Notes under the pieces: generated by a model
Database searches by the model: none
The model's input: the letters and a program-made list of their open reading frames with translations, nothing else
What the model was told of the DNA's origin: nothing
Made by a program: the position numbers and the translations under genes
Assembly (NCBI RefSeq): GCF_024305035.1
Contig: NZ_JAMWZB010000026.1
Coordinates: forward strand, 1-64,000
From: Algoriphagus sp.
GTDB lineage: Bacteria > Bacteroidota > Bacteroidia > Cytophagales > Cyclobacteriaceae
Reading direction: 5' to 3'
Length of the DNA: 64,000 nucleotides
Shown: positions 54,772 through 62,818 of the stretch, one piece after another
Layout of the letters: each line of letters starts with the position of its first letter
Numbering within the stretch: the first letter of the stretch is position 1

Positions 54772-55028
54772 GCGGCAAAAATAGCTAATCGCCCGCTCCT
54801 ATCCTTCCTGATTGAGAAAAGTTTGTTTGAAGGTTTGGCTACCCAATAGAAACAGATCGCTTTCAGCGGATCAGAACTAAAAAAAGGAAATAAAAAAGCA
54901 ATAAAAAGAAGGAATTTGAGAAGAAGGGAGTTTCTAGAGATCCAGCCCCTATACACTTGGCAAACTTGACCCAACCGTGCAAAAAAAATTAGTGTAGAAA
55001 AAGGGATGGAAAAAAATAGGAATTGAGT

Positions 55029-55326
55029 TTAGCTAAAACTCCCGTGGAAAGCCGTTCTTGTGATCAGTTTTCTGGCTCTGAGGATCGCTTGGTGGTTGTC
55101 CGTTTTTTCCATAGGCATGATAAAGTCGATCACGTTAAAGCTCTTCCCATGGATCGGGCAGGTACTGAAGCAGTAGGCCGTCTGGGTCTTGTCATACACC
55201 TGTAGGCTCTGGGTTTTGTCCAGGTGGAACGGGCAGCTCAGCCTGCTTTGTTTGTCCGGTTTCAGACCATAATGTTCCAGGACTTCCTTTTAACGTCAGT
55301 CCGGTTTGGATATCGGTGATCTCCAT
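55029..55326 (-). pseudogene. Truncated, frameshifted mobile-element primase (CHC2 zinc finger)
   Basis: An ATG at 55326 starts MEITDIQTGLTLK, after which one extra A in an A run shifts the frame. Past it the sequence reads LEHYGLKPDKQSRLSCPFHL, DKTQSLQVYDKTQTAYCF and IHGKSFNVIDFIMPME, ending at 55029. This is the CHC2 zinc-binding domain of the DNA primases found on Bacteroidota conjugative and mobilisable elements. The Toprim and C-terminal parts are missing, so it is a remnant. Confidence 0.7.
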
Positions 55327-55458
55327 AATCGAAAGATTATAGAAAAATATTTCTTGTTCCAATCAGAGACAAAAGTATCCAAAGGTTTTATTCTATCTTT
55401 TATTTACGTAAATTTGCCATAAACATAGATTACAGAGTATAATTGTATCTTATCAGGT

Positions 55459-55794
55459 ATGGAAACAGGCAAAATAATTGCAACTTTAAGAGATTCCAAG
55501 GGCTGGTCACAGACCGATTTGGCCAACAACAGCGGCGTATCCCGGGTAATGATCGGTAAATATGAACGGGGCGAAGCCGTTCCATCCATCGATGCCGCCA
55601 AGAAGATTGCGGATGCCTTTGAGGTGTCTTTGGATTATCTGGTGGGAGAAGGGCAAAACGCAAGGTTTGACAAAAAGACCGTACAGCGACTGCAGGAGAT
55701 CGAAGCCCTGAACCCAACCATAAAAGACAAACTTTTCTTTTTGATCGATACTGTAATCAGGGACACAAACGCCCAAAAGGCTTATATGCAATGA
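55459..55794 (+). CDS. XRE-type regulator of a toxin-antitoxin operon
   Basis: 111 residues. The helix-turn-helix occupies the first 65 residues with LRDSKGWSQTDLANNSGVSR and KYERGEAVPSIDAAKKIADA. The C-terminal 45 residues form a helical region (RLQEIEALNPTIKDKLFFLI) likely for dimerisation. It overlaps the antitoxin start by four bases (ATGA). It probably represses the three-gene operon. Confidence 0.88.
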   Translation: METGKIIATLRDSKGWSQTDLANNSGVSRVMIGKYERGEAVPSIDAAKKIADAFEVSLDYLVGEGQNARFDKKTVQRLQEIEALNPTIKDKLFFLIDTVIRDTNAQKAYMQ

Positions 55795-55997
55795 GAACAC
55801 AATTTGTAACAGATGACCACGGCAAAAAACTCGCAGTTATTCTTCCAATCAAGGAATATAACAAAATGGTCGATGACCTGGAGGAACTCGAAGACATTAA
55901 ACTCTATGATGCCGCCAAGAAGGGCAAACAGGAGTTTATAGATGCAGAACAGGCTTTCAGGGAGATCGAGAAAAAACGCGAACAAAAACAAAAGTAA
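55791..55997 (+). CDS. RelB/Phd-like antitoxin
   Basis: 68 residues. The N-terminus MRTQFVTDDHGKKLAVILPI followed by KEYNKMVDDLEELEDIK fits the Phd/RelB antitoxin pattern: a short beta start and a DNA-binding helix, then a charged toxin-binding tail (DAEQAFREIEKKREQKQK). Its stop overlaps the toxin start (TAATG). The antitoxin is intact whereas its toxin is not. Confidence 0.78.
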   Translation: MRTQFVTDDHGKKLAVILPIKEYNKMVDDLEELEDIKLYDAAKKGKQEFIDAEQAFREIEKKREQKQK

Positions 55998-56245
55998 TGT
56001 ACAAAGTCCGTGTTGAGCGCAAAGCGTAGAAAAAGCTCGCCAAGATTCCGGAACCGTATTATTCCAATATCAAGACCGCCATACTCGACCTGGGGAACGA
56101 CCCACGCCCAAAAGGCTGCAAGAAACTAAAAGGCAGGGACGGCTACCGTGTCCGTGTGGCCGATTACCGAATCATCTACGAGATACAGGACAGCGTCCTG
56201 CTTGTGGATGTCATTGATTTAGGACACAGAAAGGATATTTATTGA
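55997..56245 (+). pseudogene. RelE/ParE-family toxin gene with a premature stop
   Basis: The frame reads MYKVRVERKA, then TAG (56027-56029), then KKLAKIPEPYYSNIKTAI, NDPRPKGCKKLKGRDGYRVR and VADYRIIYEIQDSVLLVDVI, ending GHRKDIY. This is a full-length RelE-type toxin of 83 codons apart from the one stop at codon 11, most likely a Glu codon changed by a single base. Active residues of the family (the Arg and Lys in the RVRVADYRIIYEI core) are preserved. No start codon downstream would rescue it. Confidence 0.8.
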
Positions 56246-56274
56246 AAAAGCCCGGCAGAAATGCCGGGCTTTTT
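56245..56274 (+). terminator. Terminator of the toxin-antitoxin operon
   Basis: Perfect stem AAAAAGCCCGGC/GCCGGGCTTTTT with a six-base loop, starting at the stop codon of the toxin gene. The A and T runs on both sides make it suitable in both directions. Confidence 0.9.
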
Positions 56275-56288
56275 CATTTTATCTACTT

Positions 56289-56462
56289 TTATTGTGACCC
56301 GAAGTACTCAAAAATAAAATAAATACCTATCAAAATAAACAAAAGACCTGCTGCATATCCTTTTAGATTGGTAAAACCGTAATCTCCTTTTATTGGTTGT
56401 TTTATTGTTTGATACAAAAAAAACAGCCCTGCCAGAATTAATACTATACCCCAAACCATCAT
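56289..56462 (-). CDS. Two-helix small membrane protein, candidate RHS immunity
   Basis: 57 residues, too short for most gene finders. Start ATG at 56462 overlaps the stop of the RHS tip (ATGA). It has two hydrophobic helices, VWGIVLILAGLFFLYQTI (about 3-20) and GLLFILIGIYFIFEYF (about 39-54), joined by a polar loop of about 18 residues. A small gene directly coupled to a polymorphic-toxin tip is the position of an immunity gene. A membrane immunity protein would suit a toxin that attacks the envelope. Function is inferred from position only. Confidence 0.55.
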   Translation of the reverse strand: MMVWGIVLILAGLFFLYQTIKQPIKGDYGFTNLKGYAAGLLFILIGIYFIFEYFGSQ

Positions 56463-57553
56463 TTATCTTTCTTTTTTTGAATAGCAGGAACAATTAACTG
56501 GTTAGTTATTTCAATATCAGTATTCTGTGTAGCCCTAAGAATAATCTCATCAGTTGCCCCTATAACACCATTATTCAAAAGATTATCTAAAACTCTATTT
56601 CCTTGCGTCCCCGCCCCTAATAAAACTGCATCAGTCGCCGCAGCTCCATAATTACCTTGGTTAAAGTTAAGAGTAGCACTACTTACTCCTGAAATAACAG
56701 AAAATAATTCTCGGACGGCTAACAACCCCGCTCCAACCGGTGGAGCAAAAGGAGCAGCTACAAGCCCGGCAGCAGTAGCTCCAAACCCCACTTTCCCCGT
56801 AGCGTCTTTTGTCACTCCAAGAGCAGCAGCAGCAAACTCCCTTCTCCCTCTATAAACACCGTCTTGAACCGGGTTAGGTGAGGATACTGTAAATTCGGGT
56901 AAACTCCTAATCCCTTCTGTTGTACTTCCATCGGAATTATAGACTACGGTATTACCGGTCTGTTCGTCTACTCCCGTCCCGGATTTGCCCAAGTAGGTTT
57001 CACCAGTCTTTGTTGTTGCCTGGGAAGTCGCATTGTCATCCCAATAAATCTCGTTGTCCTTATTGACAACCCAATCAAATCTACCATCAGGATCAATTCT
57101 GTTCAGCGGGTTGTTCTGCACGAAGTTGTACGGCGACACCCATTCCCGGAGATGGGACATCGGATCAGGAACAGCCCATCTCCCTATAACTGGATCATAA
57201 AAACGTGCCCCGTAATCATACAGGTTCACTCCTAGGTGGTCAGTGTATTCCTTCCCGTTGTAGAGGTACTTATTCGCCTTAATCCCCCCATACTGAAATC
57301 CAATTCCAGTCAATTCCAACCCCCATGGATCATAATGAGTTTCTTGGGCTATCGGCGAAGACAAACTCATCAGCATCATATTGTCAAACCAGACATCCTC
57401 TGAGGTCTCGTTTACCACGAAGGTTTCCATATAACCGTCTTTGGAAATGTACAGATTTTCTTCCAAAACCTCATGTTGATTGGCAGCATCTCTGCTCAAA
57501 ACTTTCTTGCCCACTTCATATCGGTTACTGTCTTTGTCACATAATGCATACAT
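56459..57553 (-). CDS. RHS-repeat C-terminal fragment with polymorphic toxin tip
   Basis: 364 residues from the ATG at 57553. Residues 1-155 are the end of an RHS core: ETHYDPWGLELTGIGFQYGG, NKYLYNGKEY, GVNLYDYGARFYDPVIGRW and the closing NPLNRIDPDGRFDWV. After the DPDG point a tip of about 205 residues follows: a Gly/Thr-rich stretch, then an Ala/Gly-rich hydrophobic region (GATAAGLVAAPFAPPVGAGL), and a helical end IVPAIQKKKDK. I do not recognise the toxin fold. The upstream RHS part is broken, so this is an orphan tip unless reached by translation restart. It is coupled to the 57-residue membrane protein. Confidence 0.75.
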   Translation of the reverse strand: MYALCDKDSNRYEVGKKVLSRDAANQHEVLEENLYISKDGYMETFVVNETSEDVWFDNMMLMSLSSPIAQETHYDPWGLELTGIGFQYGGIKANKYLYNGKEYTDHLGVNLYDYGARFYDPVIGRWAVPDPMSHLREWVSPYNFVQNNPLNRIDPDGRFDWVVNKDNEIYWDDNATSQATTKTGETYLGKSGTGVDEQTGNTVVYNSDGSTTEGIRSLPEFTVSSPNPVQDGVYRGRREFAAAALGVTKDATGKVGFGATAAGLVAAPFAPPVGAGLLAVRELFSVISGVSSATLNFNQGNYGAAATDAVLLGAGTQGNRVLDNLLNNGVIGATDEIILRATQNTDIEITNQLIVPAIQKKKDK

Positions 57554-58429
57554 CAGGTAGGCTTCAGGAGCAGATTTCTTTTGCAGATGGCCAGCGAGAA
57601 TATCCGCCAGATTGAACAGCGCTATCGGATTGCCGCCTCCCCCTCGCTGGGTGGCACCCGCAAGTTCATTCAGGTCATTGACCAGTCTATCCTTAGCTCC
57701 CGTGGTCGCAAAGCTTCCTGCATTGGCCTTCTTCTCCTTTTAGTCCGCATACTTCCCAAAGACCTGAAGCTTCACACTGTCTCCTCCGTAGATTTCCTGG
57801 CTTCTGCCCGGCCCCACCATTCTTCCTCTGTCGGCATTCAGCCAGGCCACCTGGTTTCCTCCTGCTGTCTTGTTGTGTTCCGGTGCAAGTTGTCTGGAGG
57901 CCTGGATCTGGGTTAACTCCTGTTCTTCCGTTTCGGCATTTTGAGTCTCCATCGTTGCCATATAGACCTGCGTAGATGGATTTCGCAGTACCTGCCTCAC
58001 ATTTCCCAAATGGTCTTTCCTAAAATACGCGTATTGGTAGGTTCCCGATTCAACTGCAACCCTCCCTTCTTCATGAATCAGGTAATCCAGAGCTCCGTCC
58101 TGAAACACAAACTCTCCTATATAGTCCTGCTTTTTAGTCAAAGAACCGCTGGTATTGTATACCTTCTGGGTTAATTTGATTCCTTCCGCATCATATGCAA
58201 AGCTGATTTTTGCGCCAGTAGTGAATGAAACCTCAACCGGAAGATTCAAATGGTTATAGCTGATGTTACTGATCTGCTTATCAAGATTGGACTTTAGGTC
58301 GCCGTTGGTACCGTAGGCATAAGCAGAGGTGCTTCGCTCGATAAAATCCTTTGAGTTTTAGGTTTGACTCAAGTTACCATCAGCCACTTGAATCAGCTTG
58401 TTACTGTTGGCTTGGTAGGTAAACTCCAT
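57554..58429 (-). pseudogene. Truncated RHS-repeat gene, in frame with the toxin tip
   Basis: The reading frame of the tip continues upstream to an ATG at 58429, interrupted by stops at 57740-57742 and 58358-58360. It encodes RHS/YD-repeat text such as GAKISFAYDAEGIKLTQKVY, YIGEFVFQDGALDYLIHEEG and YAYFRKDHLGNVRQVLR. Full RHS proteins have thousands of residues, so only the last few hundred are here. The orphan tip arrangement is known from RHS and CDI loci, where displaced tips follow a main gene and can recombine with it. Confidence 0.75.
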
Positions 58430-58610
58430 TTTTCAAGACTTTTTATCCGGCCAAAAAAGGAAGCAAAAGAAATTTCAGCCTAGAAATCGACTGACTAGGA
58501 AGCCTTACTTATCCAATTCTCGAATTTTATCACATAAAGTTCCTCCTTCCGGGGAACAAGCCTTATATTAACTTGTTATTCAAGTAAATCATCACCTAGA
58601 CCTATTACGT

Positions 58611-59792
58611 ATGAAAACATTGAAAATACTCAGTCTTCTTGTTGGGCTCAGTTTGTGGAGTATTGCTGCACATGCCCAACTTCAAGCCATTAAAACTCCT
58701 AATTCTGCCAATAAACGATCCATAAGTAATGCCCAAGCGGATGTTAAATTGGATCGGATAAAACTCCCTGAAGGGTTTAAAATCGAGGTTTGGGCGGCTG
58801 ACGTGCCCAATGCCCGTTCCCTTACTATTTCCGAAGAGGGAATCGTATTTGTCGGAAATCGCCAAGAAAAGAATGTCTATGCTTTGGTGGATGAAAATGG
58901 AGACGGGAAAGCAGACGCTAAGTTTATTTTGGCCGAGGGCTTACGCATGCCCAATGGGGTAGCCTACAAGGAGGGAGATCTTTATGTGGCCGAAGTCAGC
59001 CGAATTCTTCGTTTCAGAGATATTAAAAATACGTTGACCAATCCCAAATTTGAAGTGGTTTACGGTGACTACCCCACCGAGGGACATCACGGCTGGAAAT
59101 TCATTGCCTTTGGTCCTGACGGTATGCTTTACGTTCCCGTAGGTGCTCCCTGCAATATCTGCGAGTCCGAAGATGAAATTTTCGCCTCCATTACTCGAAT
59201 TGATCCCGACGCAGCCAATCCCACCCCGGAAGTCTACGCCCATGGAGTCCGGAATTCGGTAGGCTTCGATTGGCATCCGAAAACCGGTGACCTCTGGTTT
59301 ACCGACAATGGCCGAGACATGATGGGAGATAATATTCCGGATTGCGAGTTAAACAAAGCGACAGCAAAAGGCCAGCATTTCGGATATCCATATTGGCATG
59401 CCGGCACAGTCAAAGATCCGGAATTTGGAAATCAGGGAAAGGCAGCCTCAGCCTATGTTCAGCCCCAGGCCAAACTTGGAGCCCATGTCGCACCGCTAGG
59501 TATCCGATTTTACGAGGGAAACATGTTTCCGTCCAGCTATAAAAACCAAGCCCTTATCGCCAAACACGGGAGCTGGAATCGGAGTAAAAAATCCGGCTAT
59601 GAGGTTGTAAAAGTAGAATTAGATGGGAATGGAAAGGTCATTGGGGAAAAGCCTTTTGTGAGCGGATGGCTGGATGATGCCTCACAGGACGTTTGGGGAA
59701 GACCCGTAGATGTACAGGAATTGCCCGATGGCAGTTTGTTGATTTCCGATGATATGGCCAATTGCATTTACCGGGTAAGCTATACCAAGTAA
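58611..59792 (+). CDS. PQQ-dependent sugar (sorbosone-type) dehydrogenase
   Basis: 393 residues with a signal peptide (MKTLKILSLLVGLSLWSIAA). The six-bladed GDH/sorbosone dehydrogenase propeller is visible from KLPEGFKIEVWAADVPNARS, PNGVAYKEGDLYVAEVSRI, GHHGWKFIAFGPDGMLYVPV, YAHGVRNSVGFDWHPKTGDL and the C-terminal GRPVDVQELPDGSLLISDD. A Cys pair (PCNICESEDE) might bind metal or form a disulfide. Expected to oxidise sugars or related compounds in the periplasm. Single gene with its own terminator. Confidence 0.88.
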   Translation: MKTLKILSLLVGLSLWSIAAHAQLQAIKTPNSANKRSISNAQADVKLDRIKLPEGFKIEVWAADVPNARSLTISEEGIVFVGNRQEKNVYALVDENGDGKADAKFILAEGLRMPNGVAYKEGDLYVAEVSRILRFRDIKNTLTNPKFEVVYGDYPTEGHHGWKFIAFGPDGMLYVPVGAPCNICESEDEIFASITRIDPDAANPTPEVYAHGVRNSVGFDWHPKTGDLWFTDNGRDMMGDNIPDCELNKATAKGQHFGYPYWHAGTVKDPEFGNQGKAASAYVQPQAKLGAHVAPLGIRFYEGNMFPSSYKNQALIAKHGSWNRSKKSGYEVVKVELDGNGKVIGEKPFVSGWLDDASQDVWGRPVDVQELPDGSLLISDDMANCIYRVSYTK

Positions 59793-59833
59793 GCCCCACC
59801 CAATTAGTGAGATCTGAACCGTATTAAAAATTC

Positions 59834-59878
59834 TAGGCCCAAAACAGAATTCTTTTGTTTTGGGCCTATCTATTTTTT
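59834..59878 (+). terminator. Terminator of the sugar dehydrogenase gene
   Basis: Perfect 12-base stem TAGGCCCAAAAC/GTTTTGGGCCTA with an eleven-base loop, followed by a T run. Confidence 0.88.
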
Positions 59879-60105
59879 GAAAAAATTCACCGAAGCCAAG
59901 AATTTACCTACACCGTTCCTCAATTTCAGTCCGGATAAGTTTAAAAATGGTATATTGAACACTGAAGCTGAAAGCCTTTTTCTGCTAGTCATGCCCTAGC
60001 CTAAATCGGGAGGTGTATCCAGTAACCCTCCTTTGGCATTTTTCAGGAAGCCAAGTTAGGCTAAACTCGCAAATTCATAGAAATCAAGAATTTACATCAA
60101 AATCA

Positions 60106-61083
60106 ATGGAAGAAAAAAGTTACAACATCAACATTAATCCGGACTGGATCAAAAAATACCTCAGCAAAATAGTGTGGGCAATTTTTGGGTTGATCATCAT
60201 TTTCTCCAGCGTTCGAACCATCGGGCCTGAAGAGGAAGGAGTAGTCATCCAGCTGGGGGAATACAACAGGACGGTCGCACCGGGCTTAAACTTCATCATT
60301 CCACTGGGAATTGAAAAAATGCACAAAATCCCAATTCAGCGCCAATTGAAACAGGAATTCGGATTTAGAACTGCTGTGGCCGGACAGCGCTCCGAATATG
60401 TCAAAGCAGGATACGGAGACGAAAGCATGATGCTGACCGGTGATCTCAATCTAACCGATGTGGAATGGGTGGTCCAATACCGAATTACTGATTCCTACAA
60501 ATTTCTATTCAAAGTGCGGAATGCCGAAAAAACCCTTCGGGACATGTCAGAATCGGTCATGCGAAAAGTAGTCGGAGACCGAACCGTCAATGAAGTTCTT
60601 ACCGTGGGAAGACAGGAGATTGCTTCCACAGTAGAAGTTGAGCTTCAGACCCTTTGCGATGAATATGAAAATGGCATTCGGATCGATCAAGTGGTCTTAC
60701 AGGATGTGAATCCCCCCGAGCCAGTCAAGCCTTCTTTCAATGCGGTAAATGAAGCCCAACAAGAACGGGAAACCTTGATCAATCAAGCTGAAGCGGATTA
60801 CAACCGCGTCATTCCCCGAGCCAGAGGTGAAGCCGAGGAAACCATCCAACTGGCCGAAGCTTATGCACTCAATCGCGTCAACCGCGCTATTGGTGAAGCT
60901 GAGCGCTTCAACGCCCTTTATGAAGCTTACATCAAAGCTCCAGAAGTAACCAAACAGCGGATTTACCTGGAAACCATGGAAAAAATCCTACCTAAAATCG
61001 GCAATAAAATCATCGTAGATGAGGATGGCAATAATGTCTTGCCCCTCTTAAATATTGACAAAGTAAAGCCCCCAGTACAATGA
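60106..61083 (+). CDS. hflK: FtsH modulator, SPFH protein
   Basis: 325 residues from the ATG at 60106; upstream in-frame residues look noncoding. One N-terminal membrane helix (IVWAIFGLIIIFSSVRTI), then the SPFH domain with GPEEEGVVIQLGEYNRTVAPGLN-type text in two parts, the long coiled Glu/Ala/Arg helix (NAVNEAQQERETLINQAEAD), and a C-terminal end VLPLLNIDKVKPPV. HflK and HflC form a large cage around FtsH at the inner membrane. Its stop overlaps hflC as ATGA. Confidence 0.93.
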   Translation: MEEKSYNININPDWIKKYLSKIVWAIFGLIIIFSSVRTIGPEEEGVVIQLGEYNRTVAPGLNFIIPLGIEKMHKIPIQRQLKQEFGFRTAVAGQRSEYVKAGYGDESMMLTGDLNLTDVEWVVQYRITDSYKFLFKVRNAEKTLRDMSESVMRKVVGDRTVNEVLTVGRQEIASTVEVELQTLCDEYENGIRIDQVVLQDVNPPEPVKPSFNAVNEAQQERETLINQAEADYNRVIPRARGEAEETIQLAEAYALNRVNRAIGEAERFNALYEAYIKAPEVTKQRIYLETMEKILPKIGNKIIVDEDGNNVLPLLNIDKVKPPVQ

Positions 61084-62018
61084 GAAAACGAAAAATAGGA
61101 ACGGTTATAGGAGTAGCAGTTTGGATTATTTTACTTTTCAACAGCTACTTTATTTTGGATGAAACCGAGCAGGCTATTGTCACTCAATTTGGAAAACCGG
61201 TAGGCGAACCCCGAACCACTCCCGGCATCAATTTTAAAACCCCCTTTCTTCACAAAGTGCAGTTTTTTGACAAACGCTACCTGGAATGGGACGGAGACAA
61301 AAATCAGGTACCTACCAAGGATAAGAAATTCATCTTTGTCGATACCTATGCCCGTTGGGAAATCACCAATCCCCTGCAGTTTTTCATTCGCCTGCGAGAT
61401 GAGCGCTCGGCTCAATCCCGGCTGGATGATATCTTAGATGGAGAAACCCGAAATGCCATTGCCAGTCACGATTTGCTGGATGTGGTCCGTTCCACCAACC
61501 GGGATCCCGAGATCACCGAAGAATTCATGGAAGAAATCGAGGTTTTGGAAGATATTTCAGTAGGTCGGGATAAAATCGAGCAGATAGTTTTGGAAAAGGC
61601 CAACGAACGAACTGCCGATTTGGGAGTGCGGATATTGGATTTCCGGTTCAAGCGCATGAACTATGTGGATGAAGTAAGGGATCGGGTTTATGACCGCATG
61701 ATTTCAGAGCGAAACCGAATTGCCGATCAATTCCGTTCCGAGGGTCAGGGACAAGCTCGGGTAACCCTAGGAAATAAAGAACGGGATCTCGCCCAAATCC
61801 AATCCGAAGCCTTCAAAGAAGCTGAGGAAATCAAAGGACGGGCAGATGCCGAAGCAACCAATGTGTATGCGGCCGCCTACAATAAAAACAGACAATCCAT
61901 TGACCTGTATAAATTTCTACGGACCATGGAAAGCTTTGAAAAATCCATGGATGAAAATACCAGTATTGTGCTTTCCACCGATTCGGAGTTTTTCAAGTAC
62001 CTCAGAAAGTTGAATTAA
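61080..62018 (+). CDS. hflC: FtsH modulator, SPFH protein
   Basis: 312 residues. A single membrane helix (IGTVIGVAVWIILLFNSYFI) is followed by the SPFH domain (DETEQAIVTQFGKPVGEPRT, TPGINFKTPFLHKVQFFDKR) and the helical FRSEGQGQARVTLGNKERDL segment, then FLRTMESFEKSM and STDSEFFKYL at the C-terminus. It works with HflK in membrane protein quality control. A terminator lies just after it, before the convergent kdsB. Confidence 0.93.
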   Translation: MRKRKIGTVIGVAVWIILLFNSYFILDETEQAIVTQFGKPVGEPRTTPGINFKTPFLHKVQFFDKRYLEWDGDKNQVPTKDKKFIFVDTYARWEITNPLQFFIRLRDERSAQSRLDDILDGETRNAIASHDLLDVVRSTNRDPEITEEFMEEIEVLEDISVGRDKIEQIVLEKANERTADLGVRILDFRFKRMNYVDEVRDRVYDRMISERNRIADQFRSEGQGQARVTLGNKERDLAQIQSEAFKEAEEIKGRADAEATNVYAAAYNKNRQSIDLYKFLRTMESFEKSMDENTSIVLSTDSEFFKYLRKLN

Positions 62019-62035
62019 GATAAATTGAATCCCCG

Positions 62036-62071
62036 AACCTGCCAGAATTCAAAAATTTGGCAGGTTTTTTC
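62036..62071 (+). terminator. Terminator of the hflKC operon
   Basis: Stem AACCTGCCA/TGGCAGGTT with a 13-base loop, followed by six T and a C-rich tail, 18 bases after hflC and ending next to the stop of kdsB. Confidence 0.82.
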
Positions 62072-62072
62072 T

Positions 62073-62807
62073 TTACCGGCTGTTGCTTATTTTCCTCCAA
62101 TAGGCTCTTGCCCGCTCCAAGTCTTCTGCAGTATCGATGGCAATGGCCTGATGCTGGGTTTCGGCCATCCGGATTTTAATGCCCCGCTCCAAGAGTCGCA
62201 ACTGTTCCAGCATTTCGATTTGCTCTAGAGCTCCTTTGGGCCAAGAGGGGAATTCCTGAAGAATGGCTCTTCGGTACCCATAAATTCCCACATGTTTTTT
62301 ATAGGAAAATCGACCTGTTTTCTCCCGGTCAAAGGGAATGGGTGATCTGGAAAAATACAGGGCATTGCCCTGTTCATCCAACACCACTTTTACCGCATTG
62401 GGATTTTGAGCTTCTTGCACGGAAATGGAAAAATAAAGTGAGGCCACCTGAACCTGATCATCTTCAAACAAGGCCAGAAGATCAGCAAGAGATTGCTTAT
62501 CCTGAAAGGGTTCATCTCCCTGCACATTGACCAAAAGATCTGCATCGATAGCAGAAAGGGCTTCAGCGATTCGATCCGAACCACTCTCATGGCTTTTTTG
62601 ACTAAAAAAAACCTTCCCTCCTAGGTCTTCGATTTGCGCTTGAATCCGTGCATGATCAGTCACTACCCAAACCTGGTCAAATAGTCCGGTAGCCAGGGTA
62701 CTCTCATAGGTTCGTTGAATGACTGATTTGCCTCCAAGATCCTGAATCAGTTTTTCAGGCAAACGGGTGGAAGCAAACCGGGCAGGGATCAGGGCGGCGG
62801 ATTTCAT
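62073..62807 (-). CDS. kdsB: 3-deoxy-manno-octulosonate cytidylyltransferase
   Basis: 244 residues. The nucleotidyltransferase start is ALIPARFASTRLPEKLIQDL. Conserved KdsB segments are VWVVTDHARI, SGSDRIAEAL, VNVQGDEPF, YFSRSPIPFDRE and KKHVGIYGYR. It activates Kdo as CMP-Kdo for lipopolysaccharide. It follows the Wzc-like gene by 11 bases on the same strand. Confidence 0.94.
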   Translation of the reverse strand: MKSAALIPARFASTRLPEKLIQDLGGKSVIQRTYESTLATGLFDQVWVVTDHARIQAQIEDLGGKVFFSQKSHESGSDRIAEALSAIDADLLVNVQGDEPFQDKQSLADLLALFEDDQVQVASLYFSISVQEAQNPNAVKVVLDEQGNALYFSRSPIPFDREKTGRFSYKKHVGIYGYRRAILQEFPSWPKGALEQIEMLEQLRLLERGIKIRMAETQHQAIAIDTAEDLERARAYWRKISNSR

Positions 62808-62818
62808 GGGAAAAAGGA

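Noticed and set aside
54633-54974. A 113-residue minus-strand frame over the start of the ABC-F gene
   Set aside because: It overlaps the ATP-binding start of the ABC-F gene in another frame and has no recognisable features.
54772-55028. A small RNA or gene between the ABC-F gene and the primase remnant
   Set aside because: Purine-rich, low-complexity sequence with no hairpin or frame worth reporting.
55023-55205. A 60-residue plus-strand frame
   Set aside because: It is antisense to the CHC2 zinc-finger remnant.
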